A stretch of DNA of 64,000 nucleotides from SCGC-AAA076-P13 sp963926355. Lineage in GTDB: Bacteria > Pseudomonadota > Gammaproteobacteria > Magnimaribacterales > D2472. The DNA lies in NCBI GenBank assembly GCA_963926355.1, contig CAWUWW010000004.1, positions 1-64,000 on the forward strand, given 5' to 3'. Below are positions 1 to 10,036 of the stretch, one piece after another (the first letter of the stretch is position 1; each line of letters starts with the position of its first letter). The translations under genes and the position numbers were made by a program. The notes under the pieces are model-generated. The model saw only the letters and a list, made by a program, of their open reading frames with translations, was not told the DNA's origin and searched no databases.

Positions 1-1082
1 TTCATATTGCAGTTGGAGATATGGTTAAGCAAGGCCTACCTTTTGTTGAGATTGAGGTTGCTTCCAGCAGACCTGCAAAAGATAATGAGTCTTTAGAAGT
101 ATCTCCTTCGGAAACACTAGCTACAAAAGAGGTAATTAAAACAACAGCAGCTTCTATTGCGCCTGCATCTATAGGTCATAATAATTCATCTATACATTCA
201 GGACCGGCAGTAAGAAAACTAGCCAGAGAATTTGGTATAAATCTTAAAGAAGTAAAGGGATCAGGTCCAAAAGAAAGAATCTTAAAAGAAGACCTCCATG
301 CATTTGTTTCATATAGATTAAGCAATAAAGATCAGGTAGGATTTCAGCCATCTCAACCAGATATTGATTACTCTAAATGGGGTGATGTTAAAATTGAAAA
401 GTTATCTAAATTTCAAAAAACAGCTAGTAAAAATCTACATACATCATGGATTAATATCCCGCATGTTACCCAGCATGATGATGCTAATATTACTGACTTA
501 TTATTACTAAGATCCGCACTTAATATTGAATACAAGGCAAAGGTTTCGCCTTTAGCATTTATTATAAAAGCAACCGTTGAGACAATTAAGCTATTCCCAA
601 CAATGAATACCTCTCTAACTTCATCGCTGGATAGTTTAGTTCAAAAAAATTATTTCAACATAGGTATTGCAGTAGACACCCCTGATGGACTCATAGTTCC
701 AAATATCAAGGATGCAGATAAAAAATCTATTCTACAAATATCTGACGAAGTTTATAACCTTGCAAAACTTGCTAAAAATAGAAAGCTGAAAGTTGATCAG
801 TTAAAAGGTGCTACATTTACAATCTCCTCACTTAGTGGAGTAGGCGGAAAGTACTTTACTCCTATAATTAACCCTCCAGAAGTAGGAATACTCGGCTTAT
901 CAAAAACTTTTGACAGCCTATCTCTAGTTGATGAAAAGGTTATATCTACAAAAAAAATGCCTGTTTCCCTGTCTTATGACCACAGGGTTGTAAATGGAGC
1001 TTACGCTGCCAAGTTTATCACTGAGTTTTCAAATCAACTTAATAGAATAGAATTTTTAAAGGAATCTTTTAATGAGTCTTAA
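1..1082 (+). CDS. aceF: Pyruvate dehydrogenase E2 component (dihydrolipoamide acetyltransferase), 5' partial
   Basis: The 2-oxoacid dehydrogenase E2 core transfers the acetyl group from lipoyl-lysine to CoA. The gene enters from the left edge; its first complete codon is at position 3, so no start is visible and the lipoyl domain is almost all missing. Numbering from the Met at 21, a peripheral-subunit-binding domain lies at about 60-97 (AVRKLAREFGINL, GSGPKERILKEDL). A catalytic acyltransferase domain follows from about 125 to 353, with the INIPHVTQHDDANITDLL segment and the active-site signature SYDHRVVNGA. Asn in place of the usual Asp of DHRxxDG is, from memory, the pattern of pyruvate-type E2 from gammaproteobacteria, which favours PDH over branched-chain or 2-oxoglutarate complexes. 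It overlaps zwf by 11 bp, so PDH and Entner-Doudoroff genes are translationally linked. Confidence 0.88.
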   Translation, partial: HIAVGDMVKQGLPFVEIEVASSRPAKDNESLEVSPSETLATKEVIKTTAASIAPASIGHNNSSIHSGPAVRKLAREFGINLKEVKGSGPKERILKEDLHAFVSYRLSNKDQVGFQPSQPDIDYSKWGDVKIEKLSKFQKTASKNLHTSWINIPHVTQHDDANITDLLLLRSALNIEYKAKVSPLAFIIKATVETIKLFPTMNTSLTSSLDSLVQKNYFNIGIAVDTPDGLIVPNIKDADKKSILQISDEVYNLAKLAKNRKLKVDQLKGATFTISSLSGVGGKYFTPIINPPEVGILGLSKTFDSLSLVDEKVISTKKMPVSLSYDHRVVNGAYAAKFITEFSNQLNRIEFLKESFNES

Positions 1083-2529
1083 CACATTTACAATTTATCT
1101 TTTTGGAGGAACTGGCGACCTTTCTAAGAGGAAGTTACTTCCAGCAATTTTTAGACAAGAAACACTTTCATCAATTGATCATGAGAGTCAAATAATTGGG
1201 ATTGGTTCAAAAGACATGTCATTAGATGAATATGTATCTATGGTAAAAGAATCTCTATCAAATCACTTTAATGGCTTTGATCCTAGCGGGGAGGCTTGGA
1301 CAAGGTTTTCAATGAGGCTTGGTTATAAGAAGTTAGATATTAATTCAGATTCAGATTGGGAAAAATTTGGTGAAATCCCACAAGATAGACCGATTATTTA
1401 TTATTTAGCAACACCGCCAAGTTTATATAAAGTTATCTCGAAAAACTTAAAATCTGGTAACTTAATTAATGATAATTCAAGAATAGTTGTTGAAAAGCCT
1501 ATTGGCTCTGATCTTAAAACAGCTAATGAGATTAATGATTCCTTGGCTGATGGATTTTTAGAAAATCAAATTTATAGAATTGATCATTACTTAGGCAAGG
1601 AAGCTGTTCAAAATTTATTAGCTCTGAGATTTGCTAATACAATTTTTGAACAAAGTTGGTCCAATGCAGCTATTGATCATATTCAGATAACAGTAGCTGA
1701 AGACTTGGGCGTGGAAGGAAGGGGGGGTTACTACGATGAAACTGGTGCTCTGAGAGATATGGTTCAAAATCACCTACTTCAAATTCTATGCCTTATAGCT
1801 ATGGAACCACCTGTCTCTATTAATTCTGAATCTGTAAGGGATGAAAAGTTAAAAGTTCTAAAATCTTTAGCCCCTTTTGACAAAGATACAATAATTACCA
1901 ACTCTGTAAGAGCTCAATATATCGATGGCATGTCACAAGGTAAGGCAGCTTGCGCATATGTTGATGAGGATGGAGTTGACTCGAAGAAGAATACAGAGAC
2001 TTTTGTATCACTCAAAGCATCAATTAATAATTGGAGATGGTCAGGAGTTCCTTTTTACCTAAGAACTGGTAAAAGAATGAAATCTAAATCATCTGAGATT
2101 GTTGTGAGGTATAAAAGCGTTCCTCATAATATTTTTTCAAGCGAATCATCAATAGAACCAAACCAATTAGTTTTAAGAATTCACCCTGATGAGGGAATTG
2201 TACTTAAATTAAATACAAAAGAACCTGATGTCACAGGCTTTAATTTAGAAGAACTACCTCTTGATTTAAATCTACATGATTATCACGAGATAGGCAATCA
2301 AGACTGCTATGAAAGACTTCTTTTGGATGTGATAAAAGGAAACCCTGCACTCTTTGTAAGAAGGGATGAGATTGAGGCATCTTGGACTTGGGTTGATAAT
2401 ATCATTAACTTATGGGCTTCAGAAAATGTTCCAATGGAGGACTATATTTCAGGGGGATGGGGGCCGTCTAATTCAGATTTATTGCTTAAGAGAGATTACA
2501 GGTCTTGGAAAAATGGTAGTAAAAAATAA
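1072..2529 (+). CDS. zwf: Glucose-6-phosphate 1-dehydrogenase
   Basis: Oxidises glucose 6-phosphate to 6-phosphogluconolactone with NAD(P)+, entering the Entner-Doudoroff route. The 485-aa length is normal for the family. The N-terminus carries the nucleotide-binding motif GGTGDLSKRKL, and the substrate/catalytic signature RIDHYLGKE is near residue 165. IDHIQITVAEDLGVEGRGGYY and SGVPFYLRTGKRM are also typical of G6PD. The ATG lies inside the end of aceF, and the stop is one base before the chosen edd start. No 6-phosphogluconolactonase gene follows, although pgl commonly sits between zwf and edd in other proteobacteria. Confidence 0.96.
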   Translation: MSLNTFTIYLFGGTGDLSKRKLLPAIFRQETLSSIDHESQIIGIGSKDMSLDEYVSMVKESLSNHFNGFDPSGEAWTRFSMRLGYKKLDINSDSDWEKFGEIPQDRPIIYYLATPPSLYKVISKNLKSGNLINDNSRIVVEKPIGSDLKTANEINDSLADGFLENQIYRIDHYLGKEAVQNLLALRFANTIFEQSWSNAAIDHIQITVAEDLGVEGRGGYYDETGALRDMVQNHLLQILCLIAMEPPVSINSESVRDEKLKVLKSLAPFDKDTIITNSVRAQYIDGMSQGKAACAYVDEDGVDSKKNTETFVSLKASINNWRWSGVPFYLRTGKRMKSKSSEIVVRYKSVPHNIFSSESSIEPNQLVLRIHPDEGIVLKLNTKEPDVTGFNLEELPLDLNLHDYHEIGNQDCYERLLLDVIKGNPALFVRRDEIEASWTWVDNIINLWASENVPMEDYISGGWGPSNSDLLLKRDYRSWKNGSKK

Positions 2530-2530
2530 T

Positions 2531-4324
2531 ATGAATATGCACTCAAAAATTATAGAGATACAGAATCGAATTGAATTAAGAAGCAAAAAATCTCGATCTG
2601 ATTATTTAAATAAAATTAATTTATCTTATGATCATAGTAAGTCTGCCAGAGGTAATATGGGCTGCAGCAACATAGCTCATGCTTTTGCTTCATGCGACAA
2701 AACTCAGCAAGGAGAAGCAGCAGAAGGCGCTCAGGTTATAGGAATTATATCTGCATACAACGACATGCTTTCAGCTCATGCTCCTCTTAAGGACTACCCT
2801 GACGTTATTAAAGAATCAGCTTCAAAAAGAAATGCAATTGCTCGAGTTGCAGGCGGCGTCCCTGCAATGTGTGATGGTATTACACAGGGTGAACCAGGAA
2901 TGGAACTATCTCTATTTAGTAGAGATGTTATTGCCTTATCTACAGCAGTTGGATTTTCGCATAATGTTTTTGATGCAGGTATCTGTCTTGGAGTTTGCGA
3001 TAAAATTGTTCCAGGTTTGGTGATTGGAGCATTGAGTTTTGGCCATATGCCAATTGGATTTATCCCAGCAGGACCAATGCCTTCGGGCATATCAAATACT
3101 GAAAAATCAAACACAAGAAAAAAATATGCCAACGGTGAAGTTGATAGATCTACTTTAATTAGTTCTGAGCAAGCGGCATATCATACTTCTGGGACATGTA
3201 CATTTTATGGAACAGCTAATACAAACCAATTAATAATGGAGGTTATGGGCCTTCAACTCCCCAGTTCATCATTCGTACCGCCTGATTCCCCTGAAAGGCA
3301 GATGATTATTGAAGCCACCGTTGAATCTGTATTGAATTTAAGTAAACAGGGATTCAAGATGGGTGAAATGCTTGATGTGAAAAGCTGGGTTAATGGAATA
3401 GTTGGCCTAATTGCTAGTGGCGGCTCAACTAATCTTGCAATTCATTTAATAGCTATGGCTGAAGCCGGAGGTTTTAAAATAACTCTAGAAGACCTTGATG
3501 AGCTATCAGCTGTTATACCAACGATAACTAGCGTCTACCCTAACGGATCTGCAGATGTAAATGAATTTCATAACGCAGGAGGTGTTGCAGCTTTTATAGG
3601 CTCACTACTAGATGGAGGATATCTTTTCTCTGATGTTAAAACTCTTTTGGGAGATAACTTAGAGATATACAGAAATAAGATAGAAATTAAAAATAATAAG
3701 TTAGCCTGGGAACATCCTGCAAAAATTTTAGATCAAAGCATTATTCGAGATAGCTTTAATCCTTTTAATTCAACAGGAGGATTGAAATTGATGAATGGAA
3801 ATATTGGAAAAGGCATTATTAAAACTTCTTCATTAAGTCAGCCAGAATCAGAAATTATTGCTCCGGTATCAGTTTTTAATAGTCAAGAAGCTGTTCTTAG
3901 TGCATTCGGTACTGGAGATCTGAACAAAGACTGCATTGTTGTTGTAAGAGGTCAGGGACCATCGGCCAATGGTATGCCTGAATTGCACAAACTAACATCA
4001 CCATTAAATGTTCTTCAGTCAAAAGGATATAAGATTGCAATAATTACAGATGGAAGAATGTCAGGAGCTTCAGGGAGTGTACCTGCAGTTATCCATGTAA
4101 CCCCGGAAGCTAAATTAGGCGGGTTACTAGCTTTAATTGAAGATGGCGATATTGGAAAAATTGATATCACCAATGGAGTATTTAATCTTATGGTTGAGGA
4201 AAGTATTTTAAATAAAAGGACTCCGGCTAAATTTGACGACCAATCAAGTGGTGTGGGCAGGGAGTTATTTAAATCATTTAGAGATAGCGTTGGTTCGGTT
4301 GAAACAGGAGCTTCAATATTTTAA
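2531..4324 (+). CDS. edd: 6-Phosphogluconate dehydratase
   Basis: IlvD/Edd-family Fe-S dehydratase that converts 6-phosphogluconate to KDPG. The frame is open from 2366, but that part lies inside zwf. The ATG at 2531, one base after the zwf stop, gives 597 aa, close to the E. coli enzyme (about 603 aa); an ATG at 2537 is also possible. Family motifs include NMGCSNIAHAFASCDKTQQGE, ISAYNDMLSAHAP, GVCDKIVPGL with the cluster-type Cys, SGTCTFYGTANTNQ and ITDGRMSGASGSVPA near the C-terminus. These match Edd more closely than dihydroxyacid dehydratase, and the neighbours zwf and eda settle the call. The stop overlaps the eda start (TAATG). Confidence 0.95.
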   Translation: MNMHSKIIEIQNRIELRSKKSRSDYLNKINLSYDHSKSARGNMGCSNIAHAFASCDKTQQGEAAEGAQVIGIISAYNDMLSAHAPLKDYPDVIKESASKRNAIARVAGGVPAMCDGITQGEPGMELSLFSRDVIALSTAVGFSHNVFDAGICLGVCDKIVPGLVIGALSFGHMPIGFIPAGPMPSGISNTEKSNTRKKYANGEVDRSTLISSEQAAYHTSGTCTFYGTANTNQLIMEVMGLQLPSSSFVPPDSPERQMIIEATVESVLNLSKQGFKMGEMLDVKSWVNGIVGLIASGGSTNLAIHLIAMAEAGGFKITLEDLDELSAVIPTITSVYPNGSADVNEFHNAGGVAAFIGSLLDGGYLFSDVKTLLGDNLEIYRNKIEIKNNKLAWEHPAKILDQSIIRDSFNPFNSTGGLKLMNGNIGKGIIKTSSLSQPESEIIAPVSVFNSQEAVLSAFGTGDLNKDCIVVVRGQGPSANGMPELHKLTSPLNVLQSKGYKIAIITDGRMSGASGSVPAVIHVTPEAKLGGLLALIEDGDIGKIDITNGVFNLMVEESILNKRTPAKFDDQSSGVGRELFKSFRDSVGSVETGASIF

Positions 4325-4950
4325 TGAACATACTAGATATAATTAAGAAACATAAGATAATTCCTTTAGGTACTTTAGTTACTGAAGAAGAGGTAGAAAA
4401 TATCTGCAATTGCTTAACCAAAGCTGATCTGCCGCTTATCGAAGTAACGTTAAGAGATAAAAAAGTTATTGATGTACTCAAAGAGTTTAAAAATTATTCT
4501 AATATCTCTCTAGGCATTGGAACTATAAGATCAAAAGATCAAATTGACCTTGCTATCGAGGCAGGGGCATCATTTGCTATTACTCCAGGCTTCTCACTTA
4601 AACTTTCTGAGTATGCTTTGGAAAGTGGACTAACTCTAATTCCGGGAGTTCAAACTGCAAGTGAGGTTATGGCAGCAAGTGAGGCAGGCCATAAAACTTT
4701 AAAATTTTTTCCGGCTGAATTATCTGGTGGAGTTGATAGGTTAAATGCATTTAAATCAGTATTTTCAGACATAACATTCATCCCAACCGGAGGCATTACC
4801 AGTAAGAATATTGCAAACTATCTCAACTTAGATAATGTTGTCGCCGCAGGAGCATCCTCCGCAATGCCTGAATCATTAATTAGATCTAAATCATGGCAAG
4901 AAATTAGTAATAATTTAGAAGAAATAAAAACTATAATAAAAATCATTTAA
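4324..4950 (+). CDS. eda: KDPG aldolase (2-dehydro-3-deoxyphosphogluconate aldolase)
   Basis: Class I aldolase that cleaves KDPG to pyruvate and glyceraldehyde 3-phosphate, the last Entner-Doudoroff step. The 208-aa length is normal. The catalytic Glu sits at residue 40 (PLIEVTLRD). GIGTIRSKDQIDLAIEAGA and ITPGF form the phosphate/substrate side, and the Schiff-base Lys is K127 in TLKFFPAE. FIPTGGI is the C-terminal phosphate loop. The start codon shares one base with the edd stop, indicating translational coupling. A 4-hydroxy-2-oxoglutarate aldolase activity is common in the family and cannot be excluded. Confidence 0.95.
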   Translation: MNILDIIKKHKIIPLGTLVTEEEVENICNCLTKADLPLIEVTLRDKKVIDVLKEFKNYSNISLGIGTIRSKDQIDLAIEAGASFAITPGFSLKLSEYALESGLTLIPGVQTASEVMAASEAGHKTLKFFPAELSGGVDRLNAFKSVFSDITFIPTGGITSKNIANYLNLDNVVAAGASSAMPESLIRSKSWQEISNNLEEIKTIIKII

Positions 4951-4973
4951 ATTTTAAATAAAGGGAAGACGTT

Positions 4974-6539
4974 ATGTTTAATACTTTAGATTGGGTTATT
5001 GTTGGAATATATTGTATTGGTATTATCAGCTTGGCCACATACGTATCAAGAACAAATTCAGGTAAAGAAAGGAGTGCTGAGGATTACTTTCTTGCCGGAA
5101 GATCTCTTCCTTGGTGGGCTATAGGAGCCTCACTAATCGCCGCTAATATTTCTGCAGAGCAAATTATTGGGATGTCAGGTCAAGGTTTTGTTGTTGGAAT
5201 GGCAATAGCTGTTTGGGAATTAACAGCCGCAATAGCTCTTATAGTAATGGCTAAATTCTTTTTACCATTATTCTTAGAAAAGAAAATCTACACAATGCCT
5301 CAATTCCTCGAGCAAAGATTCGATAAGCGTGTCAGCCTAGTATTGTCATTTTTCTGGCTTACCGTATATGTATTCATTAACTTAACTACAGTCCTATGGC
5401 TAGGATCACTGGCAATCAATACTCTTACCGGATTATCTCTGATGAATGGCATGATTGTATTAGCTCTCTTGTCATTGGCTTATTCTCTGTCTGGTGGATT
5501 GAGGGCAGTTGCTATGACAGATATCGTTCAAGTTGTTCTTTTAATTTTTGGAGGGCTAGCCGTCTCTTATATAGCTCTTAATAAAATATCAGGCGATCAA
5601 GGTATTTTTGAAGGATTAGCTGTTGTCTATACAGCCATACCCGAGAAATTCGATATGATTCTCTCCTCGGACAATCCTTCGTATAATAATTTACCAGGTG
5701 TATGGATTTTAATTGGTGCAGGAGTCTGGATAGGACATTTTGCATACTGGGGCTTTAATCAATATATAACTCAAAGAGCATTAGGGGCTAAATCTATAAA
5801 AGAAGCTCAAAAAGGTGTCATGTTTGCTGCATACCTAAAGCTTCTTATGCCTTTGGTTATTGTTCTTCCAGGAATATGTGCAGCAATACTTTTTCCAGTT
5901 TTAGAAAAATCTGATCAAGCATACCCAACGATGATGTCTTTACTACCTAATGGTTTGCTAGGCCTTACTTTTGCAGCTTTAATAGCAGCAATTGTTTCGT
6001 CTCTAGCATCTATGACAAATAGTATAAGCACTATTTTTACCATGGATATTTATAGATCATTTTCAAAAAATACTGTATCTGAATCAAAGTTAATAAGTAT
6101 TGGAAGAAATGCAGTTGTAATATCTCTAATCGTTGCTGTAATAATTGCAAAGCCATTACTGGGTAATTTTGATTCTATATTTCAATATATACAAAACTTT
6201 ACAGGGCTATTCACTCCTGGGATTTTAGTCATCTTCTTAGTTGCTCTTTTTTGGAAGAAAGCTACAACATTGTCAGTTATGGTAGCTGCAATATTATCCC
6301 TAGTTCTCTCGATATTAATAAGTGCTGCTTTACCAGAATTATCATATATCCATAGAATGGGAATCGTATTCTTTATGTCAGGCTTTGGTTGCTATTTAAC
6401 ATCATTGCTTCAAGGCTATACAGATCAAGAAAAAGCAATTGATTTAAAGGGAATCGATTTTTCTACATCAAAATCTTTCAATATAAACTCATTAATAGTT
6501 ATTACTGTTCTTGTTTTAATATATGGAGTTTTTTGGTAA
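4974..6539 (+). CDS. Sodium:solute symporter, probable sodium/glucose transporter (SGLT-like)
   Basis: Member of the SSS family: a 521-aa inner-membrane protein with about 14 hydrophobic helices. The segment SLPWWAIGASLIAANISAEQIIGMSGQGF after helix 1 is very like bacterial sodium/sugar symporters of the vSGLT group. Later landmarks are SGGLRAVAMTDIVQ, GHFAYWGFNQYITQRALGA and the conserved AALIAAIVSSLASMTNS stretch, whose Ser residues are part of the sodium site in the family. An AAGGGAAG Shine-Dalgarno lies just before the ATG. Its position between eda and the GH3 glucosidase supports glucose as substrate: glucose released in the periplasm would enter here and be phosphorylated by the downstream glucokinase. 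Substrate is an inference. Confidence 0.85.
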   Translation: MFNTLDWVIVGIYCIGIISLATYVSRTNSGKERSAEDYFLAGRSLPWWAIGASLIAANISAEQIIGMSGQGFVVGMAIAVWELTAAIALIVMAKFFLPLFLEKKIYTMPQFLEQRFDKRVSLVLSFFWLTVYVFINLTTVLWLGSLAINTLTGLSLMNGMIVLALLSLAYSLSGGLRAVAMTDIVQVVLLIFGGLAVSYIALNKISGDQGIFEGLAVVYTAIPEKFDMILSSDNPSYNNLPGVWILIGAGVWIGHFAYWGFNQYITQRALGAKSIKEAQKGVMFAAYLKLLMPLVIVLPGICAAILFPVLEKSDQAYPTMMSLLPNGLLGLTFAALIAAIVSSLASMTNSISTIFTMDIYRSFSKNTVSESKLISIGRNAVVISLIVAVIIAKPLLGNFDSIFQYIQNFTGLFTPGILVIFLVALFWKKATTLSVMVAAILSLVLSILISAALPELSYIHRMGIVFFMSGFGCYLTSLLQGYTDQEKAIDLKGIDFSTSKSFNINSLIVITVLVLIYGVFW

Positions 6540-6564
6540 AAACTAAACATTTCAAATTTTTATT

Positions 6565-9108
6565 ATGAATAATCATATTTTATTAATTTCAGTCTTATTA
6601 GTCAGCTCTTGTGGTTTTAATTCTAATTCTGATTCAGTCGATTTTACTAAGTTATCTGAGGTAGATTGGTCTAATGTCAATTCATGTAAGTCCTATGAAG
6701 TACCAGATTTTATAGATAAGATAATTAATAAAATGACCGTAGAACAGAAGGTTGGACAAATAATAATGCCTGATATTGACGAGGTATCGCCTGAAGAAGC
6801 CACGGAGTATCACCTCGGCACATTTTTAAATGGCGGAGGAAAATTTCCTAATAAGAATAAAAATAGCTCTGTTAGTGATTGGAAGAGGCTAAGTAAAGAT
6901 TTTTATGAGGCATCTCCTGTTGTTGATGGTACTTTAATTCCTATTATATGGGGTACTGATGCAGTACACGGTCACAATAATGTTATAGGGGCAACTATAT
7001 TCCCTCACAATATAGGGCTAGGTTCGACAATGAATCCTCGTTTAATAAAGACTATAGGTAGTGTTGTTGCTAAAGAATTACTGTCTACAGGAATACCTTG
7101 GACCTTTGCCCCTACAATCGCAGTTCCTCAAAATGACTTGTGGGGAAGAACTTACGAAGGTTACTCTGAAAATCCGAAACTCGTAGCAAAATTGGGAGAG
7201 GCTATGATACTTGGCTTGCAAGGAGAGGGTGATGAGTTTCTTGATAGTAACCATGTACTTGCAACAGCAAAGCATTTCTTAGGCGATGGCGGAACACAAG
7301 ATGGAGTTGATCAAGGTAATACAATACTACCCGAAGAGGATTTAAAAAATATTCATGGTACACCCTATTACAGTGCAATAAACTCTTGTATTCAGACTGT
7401 TATGGCTAGCTTTAATTCATGGAATGGCACTAAAATGCACGGAAATAAATACCTTCTTTCAAATATTTTAAGAGACCAGATGGGCTTTAAAGGCCTTGTA
7501 GTTGGTGACTGGAATGGACACAGTCAAATACCAGAATGTTCAAAAGAAAGCTGTCCTGAGTCATTTAATGCCGGTGTTGATATCTTTATGGCACCAGATG
7601 ATTGGAAAGTGTTGTATAAAAATACTCTTGCACAGGTTAAATCTGGAGTAATCCCTAAAGAAAGGCTGGATGACGCTGTCAAAAATATTCTTAAAGTTAA
7701 ACATTTATTGGGACTATTTGATGAAAGAAAACCTCATGAATATCCATATAATTTTATAGGCTCAGAGCAGCATATAAAGGTTGCAAGACAGGCGGTAAGA
7801 GAGTCAATAGTGTTATTAAAAAATAACTCAAACACATTACCAATAAAATCAAATAAGCATATTTTAGTTATAGGGAATGCAGCTAGGCAAATTAAATATC
7901 AAATGGGTGGCTGGACAATATCATGGCAAGGAAGAGACAATTTAAACAAAGACTTTCCAGATACCATGAGCATATTTGAATCTTTAAAATCAAGAGCAGA
8001 GACTATTGGAAGTACCGTTGAGTATTCAGATGATTCTTCATATATCAAAAAGCCAGACTTAGTTATATTTGTATATGGCGAAGATCCATACGCAGAGGGT
8101 GATGGGGATAGAAAATCATTATTTTATATCAACCCTAACAAGAGTTTTATAAGTTATATGAAGGATATTAAGAACGAAAATATACCTTCTGCTTCTCTTT
8201 TTCTATCAGGCAGGCCTTTGATTATCAATCAAGAGCTTAATCTATCTGATGCTTTCGTTCAGCTATGGCTTCCAGGTTCAGCTGTTGAGGGAATATCGGA
8301 TGTTATTTTTACTGATAGCAATGACTTAATAAATTTTGATTTTAAAGGAAAGTTATCCTTCTCATGGCCAAAACTGTCATCTCAAGTTAGATTAAATTTC
8401 GGTGATAAATTATACGATCCATTATTTAAATTTGGATACGGCCTTAACTATCAAGATAATACCTATATGGGTATAATTATGACCGAAGATAAGACCTCAA
8501 ATCCCAATGAGATAACCGTATTTCTTGGCTCTGCATACCCTTCATATCATGAGGTAGTTTCTTACTATGACTTATCAAAAGAAAAGGAGATATATGAAGG
8601 AGTAAGTACTGATATCTTTTCAGACCTAAAGTCTAAAATTAACCTTTCAAAATTTGATTTTAAAAAACAAGATGATGCTAAAAACCTTAATTTTGGAAAT
8701 AAGAATATTAATAAAACATGGAATATATCAAGCGGCACAGCAGAAGACATCTCCTATATGTCTGAGGGCAGTATTCAAATAATAATGAGAGCAAAAAATT
8801 TATCTAAAGATAGTATGTATTTAAACTTTGCATGTAATAAAAATGATAATCAAATCAACTTATATGGCAATACTTGTTTTAAAGGATTTACAATTTCAGA
8901 AAATTTTTCTGATACTAATTTAAATAAATGGCAGTTAATAAATATTCCCCTTAAATGTTTTGATAGTCAAGATTTTGAATTATCTGCCATTACTACAAGA
9001 GCACAACTTCAAACTAAGGGAAATTGGAATATTGACATCCATTCGATTAAATATATTAACAATCAAGGATATAATTCTTGCAAAATTTACTCCCAAGATT
9101 ATGAATAA
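6565..9108 (+). CDS. Glycoside hydrolase family 3 beta-glucosidase/exo-glucanase, lipoprotein
   Basis: GH3 enzyme of 847 aa that removes glucose from the non-reducing end of beta-glucans. The N-terminus is a lipoprotein signal with lipobox LVSSC (Cys16), so it should sit in the periplasm or on the outer membrane. The (alpha/beta)8 domain shows ATAKHFLGDGGTQDGVDQGN and the nucleophile Asp315 in GLVVGDWNGH. The second GH3 domain has RESIVLLKNN and FVYGEDPYAEGDGDR, as in ExoP-type exo-1,3/1,4-beta-glucanases. About 200 C-terminal residues look like a beta-sandwich carbohydrate-binding region, also typical of ExoP-like enzymes. It overlaps glk by 8 bp. Neighbouring GH17 and phosphorylase genes suggest beta-1,3-glucan (laminarin) oligomers as substrate. 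Confidence 0.9.
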   Translation: MNNHILLISVLLVSSCGFNSNSDSVDFTKLSEVDWSNVNSCKSYEVPDFIDKIINKMTVEQKVGQIIMPDIDEVSPEEATEYHLGTFLNGGGKFPNKNKNSSVSDWKRLSKDFYEASPVVDGTLIPIIWGTDAVHGHNNVIGATIFPHNIGLGSTMNPRLIKTIGSVVAKELLSTGIPWTFAPTIAVPQNDLWGRTYEGYSENPKLVAKLGEAMILGLQGEGDEFLDSNHVLATAKHFLGDGGTQDGVDQGNTILPEEDLKNIHGTPYYSAINSCIQTVMASFNSWNGTKMHGNKYLLSNILRDQMGFKGLVVGDWNGHSQIPECSKESCPESFNAGVDIFMAPDDWKVLYKNTLAQVKSGVIPKERLDDAVKNILKVKHLLGLFDERKPHEYPYNFIGSEQHIKVARQAVRESIVLLKNNSNTLPIKSNKHILVIGNAARQIKYQMGGWTISWQGRDNLNKDFPDTMSIFESLKSRAETIGSTVEYSDDSSYIKKPDLVIFVYGEDPYAEGDGDRKSLFYINPNKSFISYMKDIKNENIPSASLFLSGRPLIINQELNLSDAFVQLWLPGSAVEGISDVIFTDSNDLINFDFKGKLSFSWPKLSSQVRLNFGDKLYDPLFKFGYGLNYQDNTYMGIIMTEDKTSNPNEITVFLGSAYPSYHEVVSYYDLSKEKEIYEGVSTDIFSDLKSKINLSKFDFKKQDDAKNLNFGNKNINKTWNISSGTAEDISYMSEGSIQIIMRAKNLSKDSMYLNFACNKNDNQINLYGNTCFKGFTISENFSDTNLNKWQLINIPLKCFDSQDFELSAITTRAQLQTKGNWNIDIHSIKYINNQGYNSCKIYSQDYE

Positions 9109-10027
9109 ATTATTACTAGTTGACGTCGGAGGTACAAACCTAAGGTATGCATATGCATATAAGGGCGCAAAAAATATCTCTAATTCAAAAAAAATATCCT
9201 TAGACTCTATGGAGCAGTTTGAATTACTAATAGGTGAGTTGTTAAAAAATGAAGATGTAGACAGTCTAATAATATCAGTTGCGGGACCAAAGGTAAGTGG
9301 ATCAATCTCAATGACTAATAGGGATCTTGTTATAAGTGAAGAGGGGCTTAAAGCTAATTTTAATTTAAATTCTTGCTATCTTTTAAATGATTGGGAGTCT
9401 ATTGGCTATAGCTTAGCCAATATGGAAGAGAGCGAGATTGAGATAATTAAAAATGGAAAGACTTTTAATAAGAATAGTTTTTTTATTGGCCCAGGAACAG
9501 GTCTTGGTGCGGCTCTTTTACTTAATAATGAGCATGTATTACCAACTGAGATTGGTAATACAACAGGACTCACTAAGAGCCTTATTAAAAACTATAACTT
9601 AATAGACGAGAATAGCTTTATTACACTTGAAAGTGTTGTATCTGGTTCAGCCATTTCTAAAATATATGAAAATAAAACAGGAAAAAGAATAAAATCTGAG
9701 CAAGTAATCGACCTCTATATACAAAATGACGATGCAGCAAAATCCGTAATTGACGGATTTACAAAATCTCTCGCAGAAGTTATGTCCGACATGGCATTAA
9801 CGTTTATTGCCGGCAATGGAGTTTACGTTGCAGGTAGTCTGATGAGAACTATTACCGAGCTAATGGATAAGGATAAATTTATCCAGCACTTTATGGGAAA
9901 TAAAAAAGGAGTGCATAGAGATTTACTTGAAATGATTCCCATTGGATTAATTAATAGGGAGCATGCATGCTTGATAGGAAATTTAAACTACTTCAATATT
10001 AAAGAAAACCTTAATCAGGAAAATTAA
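9101..10027 (+). CDS. glk: Glucokinase
   Basis: Phosphorylates glucose to glucose 6-phosphate with ATP. The frame is open from 8960, but the start at 9101 (ATG, protein MNKLLLVDVGGTNLRYA) puts the ATP-binding DVGGTN motif at the N-terminus as expected and gives 308 aa, close to E. coli Glk (321 aa). Other Glk-type elements are SVAGPKVSG, LLNDWESIGYSL with the catalytic Asp, FIGPGTGLGAALLL, LESVVSGSAISKIYE and GVYVAGSLMR. It overlaps the 3' end of the GH3 gene by 8 bp and lies 9 bp before the phosphorylase-like gene. It should join glucose released by GH3 and imported by the symporter to Zwf. Confidence 0.9.
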   Translation: MNKLLLVDVGGTNLRYAYAYKGAKNISNSKKISLDSMEQFELLIGELLKNEDVDSLIISVAGPKVSGSISMTNRDLVISEEGLKANFNLNSCYLLNDWESIGYSLANMEESEIEIIKNGKTFNKNSFFIGPGTGLGAALLLNNEHVLPTEIGNTTGLTKSLIKNYNLIDENSFITLESVVSGSAISKIYENKTGKRIKSEQVIDLYIQNDDAAKSVIDGFTKSLAEVMSDMALTFIAGNGVYVAGSLMRTITELMDKDKFIQHFMGNKKGVHRDLLEMIPIGLINREHACLIGNLNYFNIKENLNQEN

Positions 10028-10036
10028 AATAGCTTT

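Noticed and set aside
2794..3132. 112-codon frame antisense to edd
   Set aside because: Mirror frame of a conserved gene; no start signals and no recognisable domain.
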